Origin: Elusimicrobia bacterium GWA2_66_18
GTDB lineage: Bacteria > Elusimicrobiota > Elusimicrobia > UBA1565 > UBA9628
Assembly (NCBI GenBank): GCA_001799675.1
Contig: MGTX01000028.1
Span: forward strand, 1 to 64,000
Direction: 5' to 3'
DNA length: 64,000 bases
Shown: one piece after another, positions 55,256 through 62,712 of the stretch
Layout of the letters: every line of letters starts with the position of its first letter
Numbering within the stretch: position 1 is the first letter of the stretch
The notes under the pieces: model-generated
The model's database searches: none
What the model was told of the DNA's origin: nothing
The model's input: only the letters and a program-made list of their open reading frames with translations
Program-made: the position numbers and the translations under genes

Positions 55256-55296
55256 CGCATGCTTGTAAGCTCGTGCGACGAGCTTACAAGCATGCG
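55256..55296. repeat. Perfect 19-bp inverted repeat with 3-nt loop
   Basis: CGCATGCTTGTAAGCTCGT, loop GCG, then its exact reverse complement (55278-55296). There is no T-run on either side. It lies between divergent antitoxin-type genes. It may be a terminator-like structure, a protein binding site or the end of an old mobile element; I cannot tell which. Confidence 0.8.
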
Positions 55297-55319
55297 AGGG
55301 CCTAAGTCAATCCCGCTAC

Positions 55320-55339
55320 TGTTTACAAACCTGTAAACA
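55320..55339. promoter_or_regulatory. Palindrome TGTTTACA-N4-TGTAAACA
   Basis: Perfect 8-bp arms (55320-55327, 55332-55339), 38 bp before the TATAAT box of the gene at 55388. A third copy of the half-site (GTGTTTACAA) lies at 55398-55407, within the first codons. A likely operator for the AbiEi-like regulator. Confidence 0.55.
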
Positions 55340-55376
55340 CATACCTAGCGGAACACCAGTCATCGTCGAAGATTTA

Positions 55377-55382
55377 TATAAT
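55377..55382 (+). promoter_or_regulatory. -10 box (TATAAT) of the solitary AbiEi-like gene
   Basis: TATAAT ends 5 nt before TTG 55388, so a leaderless TTG start is possible; GTG 55433 is an alternative. Confidence 0.4.
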
Positions 55383-55387
55383 CCCCT

Positions 55388-56122
55388 TTGACCATTTGTG
55401 TTTACAACCAACGAATAATTTCGCCCTCATTTGTGACTGAGAGAAATCCCTTCGGCCCTACCGCTTCGCTCCTCCTGAGAGTGGCTTTCCGCCGTCCAGG
55501 AAAGCCGTGGGGCATCCGTGAACTGGCCCAAATGGCAGGCGTCAGCCCGGCGCTCTCCACCCTCGTACTACGACGCCTTGAGCGCCTTGGCCATGTCTCC
55601 CGGGAATCGACCGGAGAGGCACGGTTCCTCGATCTCCCGCGCCTACTGGAGGACTGGGCGGCATGGTACGCCGCCGCTCCGATCGAATCCTACCGCTACG
55701 CGATGGAGGGCGCGGAGACGCCAAAGGAGATGTTTGCCCGGCTCTCCAAGGCCCGCGCCCATCTGCCGGGGCGGTGGGCGTTATCAGCGATGGCCGGAGC
55801 GTCCCTCGCCGCGCCCCACGCCGTGTTCAACGAGGTACACGTGCATCTGGCCGAGGCCGACCGGCTGCAAAGCGCCTGGCGGCGTTCCCTGCTTCTGACC
55901 CCGGACACGAGAGGCCCATTCCACATTCTCCGGCCATACTACGCCGAAGCGGGGCTCCTGGACATGAGAGAAATCAGGAAGCTGCCAGTGGTTTCGGACA
56001 TCCAACTATACCTTGAATGCCGGCGCTATCCCGTCCGCGGGCGCGAGCAAGCGGAACATCTGCTGCACATGATCTCTCGCGATGCCAAGGCCGCTCAGGC
56101 TCGATTCCAAGTCAGTTGTTAA
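55388..56122 (+). CDS. AbiEi-like winged-helix regulator without a toxin partner
   Basis: A 244-residue protein. Residues 28-75 are a winged helix (LLLRVAFRRPGKPWGIRELAQMAGVSPALSTLVLRRLERLGHV); the C-terminal part has RWALSAMAGASLAAPHAVFNEVHVHL and the late VVSDIQLYLECRRYP plus REQAEHLL motif found in AbiEi-type antitoxins. The downstream gene is not an AbiEii toxin, so the partner was lost or acts elsewhere. The first codon is uncertain (TTG 55388 or GTG 55433). Confidence 0.65.
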   Translation: MTICVYNQRIISPSFVTERNPFGPTASLLLRVAFRRPGKPWGIRELAQMAGVSPALSTLVLRRLERLGHVSRESTGEARFLDLPRLLEDWAAWYAAAPIESYRYAMEGAETPKEMFARLSKARAHLPGRWALSAMAGASLAAPHAVFNEVHVHLAEADRLQSAWRRSLLLTPDTRGPFHILRPYYAEAGLLDMREIRKLPVVSDIQLYLECRRYPVRGREQAEHLLHMISRDAKAAQARFQVSC

Positions 56123-56210
56123 GAGTTACTTAACAGCTGCCGCGTGAACCATGACCTGCACATATCCTCAAAAAACTTGCGGTATTGTGCGAATCGAAGG
56201 CAGGCCTTGA

Positions 56211-56288
56211 TATAATGTCCACAACATACCCGCCACGCCTCTCGGCCCAACGGGCTGATGCGCAACTTGGGCGGGTTTTCTTTTTTTT
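56211..56288 (+). ncRNA. Candidate small RNA or leader: extended -10 promoter followed by a strong terminator
   Basis: TGATATAAT (extended -10, box 56211-56216) would start a transcript near 56223. Only 45 nt later a terminator hairpin ACCCGCC / GGCGGGT (56228-56234, 56270-56276), enclosing a second hairpin GCCC-aac-GGGC, runs into TTTTCTTTTTTTT (to 56288). The product would be a structured RNA of about 65 nt, or an attenuator for the gene at 56301. Confidence 0.5.
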
Positions 56289-56300
56289 GGGTATGCAAAA

Positions 56301-56552
56301 ATGAGCGATAAACCGCGTCCGCTTCCTGATGTCATTGAACACGCCTCGCTGCCCAAGGATGAACAATATCGAAAGGGCTTGAGAGCTCACTGGGAAAAGC
56401 AATACGGCCGCACACTGTCAGATGCGGAGCTCGAAGAGATTCATGCCAATACGACGAGGTTCCTGAGCATCCTATACCGCTGGCATGTCGAAGATGAAAA
56501 TAAGAAGCTCGAGGTGGCTACGAAGACGCCGAAACCAGATAAGCCGCTATGA
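56301..56552 (+). CDS. Small protein of unknown function
   Basis: An 83-residue acidic-basic helical protein (PRPLPDVIEHASLPKDEQYR, then HWEKQYGRTLSDAELEEIHA). The second segment is like the end of helix-turn-helix-linked small phage/plasmid proteins but is not diagnostic. It starts just after the terminator hairpin; its stop overlaps the start of the metallophosphoesterase remnant. Confidence 0.55.
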   Translation: MSDKPRPLPDVIEHASLPKDEQYRKGLRAHWEKQYGRTLSDAELEEIHANTTRFLSILYRWHVEDENKKLEVATKTPKPDKPL

Positions 56553-56917
56553 AATTCGTCTGTGTTTCCGACACCCACACGATGCACGATCGGCTGCCCA
56601 TTCCTGAGGGCGATGTCTTTATCCACGCCGGCGACATGACGGACGTCGGCTCCCTGGAGGACGTCGCCCGCTTCAATGGTTTCCTGAAGTCGCTCAAGCA
56701 CCGCTATAAGATCGTGATCGCCGGCAATCATGACTTCGCCTTCCAAAATTCCCATCAGGTGGCCAAGAGCATGCTGACCGACTGCATCTACCTGGAGGAT
56801 TCGGAGACCACCATCGAGGGCATCAAGCCTATGCCGAGTCCGCTTGGTCGAATTTTATACAATCATCTGAGAATCTATGAAGACATCTCCGGAGCTGTTC
56901 GTCATCGCGGGTCCTAA
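56549..56917 (+). pseudogene. Truncated metallophosphoesterase
   Basis: The N-terminal half of a calcineurin-like phosphoesterase: KFVCVSDTHTMHDRLPIPEG (Asp/His metal ligands), VFIHAGDMTDVG and KIVIAGNHDFAF (GNHD). At about 56825 (TIEGIK) family members continue with a Gly-Ser-Pro strand and later His motifs, but here the frame turns into 30 unrelated residues that overlap the zeta-toxin promoter and start. The metal site is therefore incomplete. Confidence 0.7.
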
Positions 56918-57455
56918 TGGGGCCGGGAAAACGACATTCGCTCGGGAGTTTCTTCCGAAATATGCGAAGTGCCAGGAGTTCGTGAATGCCGACCTCATCG
57001 CGGGTGGGCTTTCCCCGTTCTCTCCTGGAGCCGCCGCGATCGAGGCGGGCCGCATCATGCTCCACAGGATCGAGGAGCTATCGGCGCAGCGCCACACGTT
57101 CGCGTTCGAGACAACCCTATCCGGCCGAAGTTATCTCTCTCTTTTCAAGAAGCTCCGAGCTGGCGGATACCGCATTCACCTGATATTCTTATGGTTGCCC
57201 CAAGTCGAACTCGCGATCCAGCGTGTGAAGGAAAGAATTCATCGCGGAGGACATTCAGTTCCGGAGCAAGACATTAGACGGCGCTTCGACCGGGGCATAA
57301 AGAATCTCTTGACTGAGTATCACGTGCTTGTGGATACATGGGGTCTTTTCGATAACTCAGGCAGCCAGCCCCGGCCTATTGCGAAGGCTAAAGAGGGAAT
57401 CATCGAGAGAATAGATGCCCCATTATTCGAAAAGATCCGGGAAGGCTTAAAATAA
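56877..57455 (+). CDS. Zeta-toxin-family kinase-like protein
   Basis: A 192-residue P-loop protein: FVIAGPNGAGKTTFAREF (residues 8-25), FVNADLIAGGLSPF, FAFETTLSGRSY, and the arginine pair in IRRRFDRGIKNL. Zeta-like toxins phosphorylate UDP-N-acetylglucosamine or act on similar targets. The small protein that follows is its probable antitoxin. TACAAT at 56858-56863 can be its -10 box. Confidence 0.8.
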   Translation: MKTSPELFVIAGPNGAGKTTFAREFLPKYAKCQEFVNADLIAGGLSPFSPGAAAIEAGRIMLHRIEELSAQRHTFAFETTLSGRSYLSLFKKLRAGGYRIHLIFLWLPQVELAIQRVKERIHRGGHSVPEQDIRRRFDRGIKNLLTEYHVLVDTWGLFDNSGSQPRPIAKAKEGIIERIDAPLFEKIREGLK

Positions 57456-57457
57456 AC

Positions 57458-57646
57458 ATGAAAGTAAAACGTGTGCCAAAAAACCACGACATCATGCTGA
57501 AAGCCGAGAAGGCTCTCCAGATCGCTGTTGCGAAAACAATTGAAGATCATCGCATGAGCGGGGACCCTATCGTCGTTTGGAAAAACGGGAAAGTCGTCAA
57601 GATTCCCGCCAGCCGAATCCCACGCGCCAAGTCTATCGGCGCCTGA
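57458..57646 (+). CDS. Probable antitoxin paired with the zeta-like toxin
   Basis: A 62-residue protein (NHDIMLKAEKALQIAVAKTI, then PIVVWKNGKVVKIPASRI). Small proteins with this helix and the VVWKNGKVVK strand commonly follow zeta-family genes in bacteria, so it is likely the antidote. Starts 2 bp after the toxin stop. Confidence 0.65.
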   Translation: MKVKRVPKNHDIMLKAEKALQIAVAKTIEDHRMSGDPIVVWKNGKVVKIPASRIPRAKSIGA

Positions 57647-57659
57647 ATCGCTCCCGCCC

Positions 57660-57998
57660 GTGAACGCGCTAGACAGGGTTCAGGTAGCCAAGACGGTTCG
57701 GACGTTCTTGGACACGAAACGTCCGGTTGACCCTGCCATTAGAGTCAAGCTCGACTTCGCTTTCCGTTTCCACAGGCAGAGCGTGGAACTACTTGAAATC
57801 CGCCCGAAGTTTAACAAGCCGGGTAAGACCGACCATGCTTTTGCCAAGGCCACGTTCGTGAAGGCGCAGGCAATCTGGAAGGTCTACTGGATGCGCGGCA
57901 ACTTGAAATGGCATCCATACCAGCTGGCTAAAGTCCGCTCACTGAATGCGTTTCTGAAGCTGGTTGGTGAAGACAAGCATCATTGCTTCTTCGGCTGA
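57660..57998 (+). CDS. DUF3024-family protein
   Basis: A 112-residue protein from GTG 57660. The pattern AKATFVKAQAIWKVYWMRGN followed by LKWHPYQ and HHCFFG at the C-terminus is the DUF3024 family, found beside mobile and toxin-antitoxin genes; its function is not known. It ends the rightward gene series of the island. Confidence 0.75.
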   Translation: MNALDRVQVAKTVRTFLDTKRPVDPAIRVKLDFAFRFHRQSVELLEIRPKFNKPGKTDHAFAKATFVKAQAIWKVYWMRGNLKWHPYQLAKVRSLNAFLKLVGEDKHHCFFG

Positions 57999-58022
57999 CG
58001 CAAACGGGCGCATCCTTCCGGG

Positions 58023-58200
58023 TCAGCTAATTACGGGCAATCCAATTTTTCGCAAATATTCGAACGTCGGGTCGTAGAACTCTGCTTTGCGCGTCGGGTC
58101 TTCATCTGAACCTTCGGGAATGACGATCACTATTCCCTGACGCGCCCGAGTCAACAGCACGCGATAGGCATTCTTCAGATAAGTTTTCCTGTCGGAAATT
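58023..58200 (-). pseudogene. C-terminal fragment of a DUF2075-type ATPase/helicase
   Basis: Read leftward: KNAYRVLLTRARQGIVIVIP (superfamily 1 helicase motif VI-like), then FYDPTFEYLRKIGLPVIS at the end. These are the last 50 residues of DUF2075 proteins (about 600 residues). Upstream of about 58195 the frame is unrelated, so the N-terminal 90 percent is gone. It ends the leftward genes next to the tRNA-like repeat. Confidence 0.65.
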
Positions 58201-58220
58201 CGTGAAGGGGATCGTCGTCC

Positions 58221-58294
58221 AGCCCGATAAGAGGGCTGAAATGACTTGGGACCCTCAAGCCGTCCTAAGTCTCGCGGACGGTCCGAGGGTCCCA
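58221..58294. repeat. Tandem hairpins beside the tRNA remnant
   Basis: AGCCC / GGGCT hairpin (58221-58237), then TGGGACCCTC / GAGGGTCCCA (58247-58256, 58285-58294) enclosing CCGTCC / GGACGG (58260-58265, 58276-58281). The double stem with a 10-nt loop could be a terminator or a recombination arm of the integrated element. Confidence 0.6.
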
Positions 58295-58320
58295 GCCACT
58301 GCAATGATGGTGATTAAGAA

Positions 58321-58366
58321 TGGTTGCGGGGGCTGGATTTGAACCAGCGACCTCAAGGTTATGAGC
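58321..58366 (-). tRNA. 3' half of tRNA-Met (probable attachment-site copy)
   Basis: Minus strand from CTCATAA (anticodon CAT loop) through the T-arm GCTGG-TTCAAAT-CCAGC and acceptor CCCCGCA to ACCA: 46 nt. No D-arm, 5' acceptor strand (TGCGGGG) or paired 5' anticodon stem precedes it within 100 nt, so it is not a working tRNA. Elements that insert into tRNA genes duplicate exactly this half, so it likely marks one end of an integrated element. Confidence 0.75.
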
Positions 58367-58490
58367 TTCACCCGTTTACGGTGAGACCCTCTCCGACGAG
58401 GACCAACCCCTTCACCACGCGGTTTGAACGACTAACCTTGTGGTCCTAGAAGGAGTGTAGCAAATCACGAGGATGAACGGCTGTATTATG

Positions 58491-59021
58491 TTATCGCTGA
58501 AAGACTTCGTCCGCAGTCACGCCGTACTGCACACGTAATCGATCTCGGAGAGTTTCGACAATGCTGACGACGGTCTTTGGATAAGCATTGTCCTTTGGGT
58601 TGTTTAGCCATAGTAAGAAGCTGCCCGGATGACCGGAGATTCGGTTGAGCAGTGCTACCGCCTCGAACTGCGTTAGAGCACGGCGACGCTTCTTGTCCCA
58701 GACATGCGCCACAACCGCATTCCTGAATTTCTTAACATCGCGACTTTGGAGCTGGCTGACCAGCGCCTTGATCTCTGGCCTTAGTTCCGCTGGAACAAGA
58801 TGGTGAAACCGTTCCCAGAACTCGCATAGTTTATTCAGTGCAAGAATGAGGTGAGAAACGCACATCTTCTGAACAGCGACGATGCCGGCCTGGGAGAATT
58901 CTCCTCTCGTGAACTTCGACTGATAGTTGTCGAAGACCATGGTTCCCGCTATCAGGCTGTCGAATAGATCGTTAAGGACGTAGACGGCGTCGAGAACGGA
59001 GCTTCTATTGATGTCTCTCAT
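58491..59021 (-). CDS. HEPN-domain protein, AbiU2-like
   Basis: A 176-residue helical protein. KKFRNAVVAHVWDKKRR contains R-x5-H (Arg100, His106), the Rx4-6H catalytic motif of HEPN ribonucleases. The long helices before it (SHLILALNKLCEFWERF) fit the HEPN bundle, and the context resembles AbiU2-type proteins. HEPN proteins are frequent RNA-cutting effectors of defence and toxin systems. It is last in a five-gene leftward operon with FokI-like and EVE-like genes. Confidence 0.65.
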   Translation of the reverse strand: MRDINRSSVLDAVYVLNDLFDSLIAGTMVFDNYQSKFTRGEFSQAGIVAVQKMCVSHLILALNKLCEFWERFHHLVPAELRPEIKALVSQLQSRDVKKFRNAVVAHVWDKKRRRALTQFEAVALLNRISGHPGSFLLWLNNPKDNAYPKTVVSIVETLRDRLRVQYGVTADEVFQR

Positions 59022-59039
59022 TCGGATGCAGGCTTCTCA

Positions 59040-59501
59040 TCAGGCCGCGCGGAGCCATTGACGAATCAGCTGGGCGGATTGGGTCGATTCCTCGCGTAGC
59101 GTCGAAATGGCATCGGTCATGATGAGCTTGGGCCACTTCCGCGCATCCTTCTTCCAATCGGCGTAGTAGCGGACTTCATCCACTCCCCGGAAATGCCGGA
59201 ACCATATCCCAAGGCGAGGATCGCGTTGGGCGATGTAGTTGTAGTCGCCCGCGATACGGGCAAGTGCGAACGGGAAGTGATGAGCCATCACGAGCACCAG
59301 ATCGCCGATGCGCATCTTGGTCGCGAAGCTCTTGTAGTCGCGCTGTCCAGGCGGTAGGTCACTGAGGTCGGCTTTGCGGAGGTCCCCAGTGTCCTTGGCA
59401 AAGTCAAGGCCTACGAAGCCTGCTGCGAGCGACTCGACACAGCATTTCGTCGATTCATCGGGGTCCGCCGGATGTAGCTGCATGCGCCAGAATTGTTTCA
59501 T
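59040..59501 (-). CDS. EVE/PUA-like domain protein
   Basis: A 153-residue single-domain protein: FWRMQLHPADPDESTK at the N-terminus, VESLAAGFVGLDFAKDTGDL, FATKMRIGDLVLVMAHHFPF, and FALARIAGDYNYI with the GIWFRHFRGVDEVRYY strand. This is the EVE-like (PUA-superfamily) fold used to read modified bases in type IV restriction and related systems. It is 13 bp from the FokI-like nuclease gene, and may be its modified-DNA-sensing partner. Confidence 0.6.
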   Translation of the reverse strand: MKQFWRMQLHPADPDESTKCCVESLAAGFVGLDFAKDTGDLRKADLSDLPPGQRDYKSFATKMRIGDLVLVMAHHFPFALARIAGDYNYIAQRDPRLGIWFRHFRGVDEVRYYADWKKDARKWPKLIMTDAISTLREESTQSAQLIRQWLRAA

Positions 59502-59513
59502 CGCACAGCTCCT

Positions 59514-60815
59514 TCAGTCTTCCCAAAACGCTTCGAGGCGGTCGCTTCCCAGCTCACCGCTATCCAGCAGCAGGTCCTGGAAGTCGCCGAGTTCAAAGTC
59601 TCGCGGCCGCTCGATCTTTCTCGCTACGAGTTGCAGAAGGCTCTCCGCCGAGAGCAGAACGACGGATTTCGTTCCGGTTTCCCGCCTGATCCGATCGGTG
59701 TTCGCCTTCCCATCGCCGCGGAAGGTCGCCGAGACGAAACAGAAGTAGAAATTCGCGTAGCCTTGCTTCCGCAGGTCCCGCTCGTGAGTCTTGATGTATT
59801 CGATTACGTTGCGGTCATCGACGCCGATTCCGTATCCGTCCTTGTAGCCCTTGGCGTCGAAGAGGATGGCGTAGTTGTGCTCCCGGCAGTAGGCAATGCC
59901 GTCCGGATTGCGTCCGGTCCCCTGGCCTAGTTTCGTGACCTCGAACCCCAGAACTTGGAAAGCCAGCGCCACGCGATCCTCAAAATCCGTGGCCGAACCT
60001 TCACCGCGGCTGAGTGTGAGCAGGTCGGCGAGGCGGGGAGGAACGAACTCCGAGTACCCGTTCAAAGTCGGAGTTTTGAGCGGGGCCTTTATCCCCTTGG
60101 CGCGCTTAGGCTGTTCGGCGGTTGGCTCCGCGGCCGGTTTCGCCGCCCAAAGCACGTGCTCGACAAACCAAAGCTTGTTGTCGCCCGGCTTCATCGCGGG
60201 AGCATACTCCTTGGCTAATTGCTCGTGCAGGTTCCAGAAGGTGTCGTACATGGCGGCCGGGTCGATGTTGGCCTCAAGCAGCCCTGAATCAACAAGCGTT
60301 TTCTTCGAGCTGTGATAGTAGACGGGAATGCTGTCGGGGCGCTGAATCTGCCAGAAGTAGCTCAAGACGAAAGGCATCGAGGCCGGCCGCAACCGCTTGT
60401 CCGGGGTCACCAGCCGGGGTAGCTCGCGAAGGACGCGGTTGATCTTCTCGACGGCCTTCTCTTTCGAGTCCGGGACGGCCAGCGCTTCTCGGAGAAGCTG
60501 CGCCATCGGCTCCGATCCGTGGGACCAGTTCGTGAGCTGATTGAGGGTCATCTGACCGCTGAAGCCGGTGAAGCCCCAGTAATTGTGCTTGATGCTCAGG
60601 ACATTGTTCTCCTGCTTGAATCCCTGGAGGTCCAGCTTGCCCGCAATGAATCGGTCCAGGAAACTGCGTAGCTCTGGAAGAGCTTCAGACCGTTCCTTGT
60701 CGAGGTCGCGGTACGATGGATAGACGACTCCCTGGTTGGTCAGGCTTTTGCCCGATTCATCGAACTGCTTGAGCAGGGTTTGGGCTATCCGGCGATGAGC
60801 TTCAGTGAGCGACAT
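59514..60815 (-). CDS. Predicted restriction nuclease with FokI-like cleavage domain
   Basis: A 433-residue protein. The last 160 residues match the FokI nuclease domain: NPDGIAYC (Asp305), ILFDAKGYKDGY (Asp320, Lys322) and FVSATFRGD, then VVLLSAESLLQLV; the D..D-x-K triad has almost the spacing of FokI (Asp450, Asp467, Lys469). The N-terminal 260 residues (NYWGFTGFSG, LSYFWQIQRPDSIPVYYHSS) resemble the sensor part of McrB-like and other modification-dependent enzymes, not a known recognition domain. A new domain combination. Likely a defence effector acting on foreign DNA. Confidence 0.7.
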   Translation of the reverse strand: MSLTEAHRRIAQTLLKQFDESGKSLTNQGVVYPSYRDLDKERSEALPELRSFLDRFIAGKLDLQGFKQENNVLSIKHNYWGFTGFSGQMTLNQLTNWSHGSEPMAQLLREALAVPDSKEKAVEKINRVLRELPRLVTPDKRLRPASMPFVLSYFWQIQRPDSIPVYYHSSKKTLVDSGLLEANIDPAAMYDTFWNLHEQLAKEYAPAMKPGDNKLWFVEHVLWAAKPAAEPTAEQPKRAKGIKAPLKTPTLNGYSEFVPPRLADLLTLSRGEGSATDFEDRVALAFQVLGFEVTKLGQGTGRNPDGIAYCREHNYAILFDAKGYKDGYGIGVDDRNVIEYIKTHERDLRKQGYANFYFCFVSATFRGDGKANTDRIRRETGTKSVVLLSAESLLQLVARKIERPRDFELGDFQDLLLDSGELGSDRLEAFWED

Positions 60816-60845
60816 TGGCGATCTCCACCCGCATTATCCGTAGAC

Positions 60846-61754
60846 TTAGAGTCCCAGCTTGTCTCGCAGCTTGGCCATCTGTTCCTGCTTTTTGGCGACG
60901 GCCATTTTGCCGATGTTTCGGAGCTTCCATTGGACGGCAGGCAGCCGTTCAACGCCATCGAGCCCGAGCAGCGCCCAATCAGGCTTCCCATCTTTTACGG
61001 AGAGCAAGAATCTCTTCTCTTGTTCGGTCAGGGAGCTCTTGAGTTGAGCGATTAGGCGTTCTCGGGCATCGACGAGGGCTTCATATGTCACGGGTTCGTC
61101 GGTCATTTCCGCGAACTCAGACTCGAAGGTTGCGCGCACGTCTTTACGCGTGGGCTCGATGACTTCATGCATGGGCCGGTCGTGGCTTATCAAATGGACA
61201 AGGAAGCCCTTTCTGATCTCAGAGGTGAGCCCAGGACCGTCGAGCAGCTGCTTGATGTCGAACAGATCGCGCGGATGCTGACGGTCGAGAGCGGCGCAGA
61301 TCTTGCCGCCGAAGAGTTCCGGTTCGGCCAGGGTCCTGATCTTAGCGGCGGCTTCGAAGGTGTCGCGTGCCTTTTTTGAAAGGTCGCGCGTCACCACCCC
61401 GTTGATAGAACCCCGGATCACCGTGTTGGGCTCGATCTTCACCTCGGCCTTGGGCGCTCGCACCACGAGCTTGAGCACAAGCCCGGCGGTCTTGCTCTCG
61501 TGGACGTTGAACCCGACATTGGCCTTCTCGATGGACTTCTTGATCCGCTGAAGCCCGTCGCTGATGTTTCGCAGCGATTGCTCTCGAGGTTCGATCGGCA
61601 GATAGGTGAGGTCGATGTCCACGGAGAGCCGCGGCATGTCCCACACGAAGAAGTTGATCGCCGTGCCGCCTTTGAGCGCGAAGCTCTCTTCGGCGGCGAC
61701 CTGGGGCAGGACGCGCAGCATGAGCCGCACCTGATCGAGATAAGCCTGTCTCAT
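60846..61754 (-). CDS. AbiEii-type nucleotidyltransferase toxin (second copy)
   Basis: A 302-residue protein: FALKGGTAINFFVWD (residues 26-40) and the metal motif LSVDIDLTY (Asp46, Asp48) of the AbiEii family; the central FGGKICAALDRQHPRDLFDI is the conserved helical part. The start overlaps the antitoxin stop (ATGA). Quite unlike the first AbiEii copy in sequence, so it is an independent acquisition rather than a duplicate. Confidence 0.88.
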   Translation of the reverse strand: MRQAYLDQVRLMLRVLPQVAAEESFALKGGTAINFFVWDMPRLSVDIDLTYLPIEPREQSLRNISDGLQRIKKSIEKANVGFNVHESKTAGLVLKLVVRAPKAEVKIEPNTVIRGSINGVVTRDLSKKARDTFEAAAKIRTLAEPELFGGKICAALDRQHPRDLFDIKQLLDGPGLTSEIRKGFLVHLISHDRPMHEVIEPTRKDVRATFESEFAEMTDEPVTYEALVDARERLIAQLKSSLTEQEKRFLLSVKDGKPDWALLGLDGVERLPAVQWKLRNIGKMAVAKKQEQMAKLRDKLGL

Positions 61755-62551
61755 GGGCCTTCGTGTACGGAAACCGCTTCCGGGTTGGGCTCGACGGTTA
61801 TCTGATACTTCGAGTCGAGCCGGCCGCCTTTGACTATGGAGCGTTTGCCTTTGCCCAGGTCCACTTTCGAGACAGTCAGCTCCTTGACCCAGGCATGGTC
61901 GGCCTCCTCAGCGAGGAAGAGGAACAGTCTCTTGGCCTTGACCGAACGGCAGGCTTCGAGTAGTTCCTGCACCAGTTCGGGCCGCAGTGTCGCCAAGCCG
62001 CCCATAAGCAGGCGCGCTTCTTCGAAGGACTGAAGCTTTGGCACGTCATTGAGCGTTTCGAGCATCGCCCTCTCGGGAGCTGAGAGGCGTATGGAGAAAT
62101 CCCCGAAGGCCCGCTTGGTCAGCCCTAGCTCCATCTTTCCGGGGAACAGGTCCGCCGCGGTGAACACCAGCTTGACGCCCCAGTCGTGGCGGGCGAACCA
62201 AGAAGGCAGCCGCGCTCCTCGTGGCGCGTAGAGTCGTAGCCGGCCTCCTTCTCGCTGTCGGACGAAGTGGCCGTAGCCTTGTTCCTCAAGGGCTCTCTTG
62301 GCCCCTAGGTAGACCGGCAGCTTGAGTTGAGACTGGACTGCGTGAAGGGCGCCCGTCCACTCCACGGCGTCTTCAAGACGCCCATAAGCGCCGCGCTCTA
62401 TGCGCCGGACCCAGCCGGAGCGATGATACTTTTTGACCAGATCGAGCGAAACACCGTGCTCCTCCAGCCACGGGGGAGTGGCGACTACTCCCTTGGGCCA
62501 AGTGGCCAAGAGTTCACTGAGCGTCGTCCGGCTGCTCGACTCGCTTTTCAT
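61751..62551 (-). CDS. AbiEi-type antitoxin (second copy)
   Basis: A 266-residue protein with N-terminal winged helix (TPPWLEEHGVSLDLVKKYHRSGWVRRI) and a C-terminal AbiEi antitoxin domain (SIRLSAPERAMLETLNDVPK, LFLFLAEEADHAWVKEL). The first gene of the five-gene defence operon; TAGAAT lies 7 nt before its ATG. Confidence 0.85.
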   Translation of the reverse strand: MKSESSSRTTLSELLATWPKGVVATPPWLEEHGVSLDLVKKYHRSGWVRRIERGAYGRLEDAVEWTGALHAVQSQLKLPVYLGAKRALEEQGYGHFVRQREGGRLRLYAPRGARLPSWFARHDWGVKLVFTAADLFPGKMELGLTKRAFGDFSIRLSAPERAMLETLNDVPKLQSFEEARLLMGGLATLRPELVQELLEACRSVKAKRLFLFLAEEADHAWVKELTVSKVDLGKGKRSIVKGGRLDSKYQITVEPNPEAVSVHEGP

Positions 62552-62558
62552 TGAGTTT

Positions 62559-62564
62559 ATTCTA
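62559..62564 (-). promoter_or_regulatory. -10 box (TAGAAT) of a probable leaderless promoter
   Basis: Minus strand TAGAAT, 7 nt (AAACTCA), ATG 62551, heading the AbiE/FokI/EVE/HEPN operon. Confidence 0.55.
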
Positions 62565-62712
62565 ATGCAGATTCAGGGACCCCAGGTATACATTTAGGCT
62601 CTTAAATAAACCATTAGTTCACTAAAGAGCGCTTAATGGGACCTAAGGTTCCCCAATCCGTTCTAGTTTAAACTATAACAGGTATACCAGCTATCTTCAA
62701 GGGCCATATCTC

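Noticed and set aside
55256..55296. The 19-bp inverted repeat as a terminator.
   Set aside because: No T-run follows on either strand, and it lies between divergent genes rather than after one.
58321..58366. A functional tRNA-Met gene.
   Set aside because: The 5' half and acceptor partner strand are absent and the anticodon stem cannot pair; only the 3' half is present.
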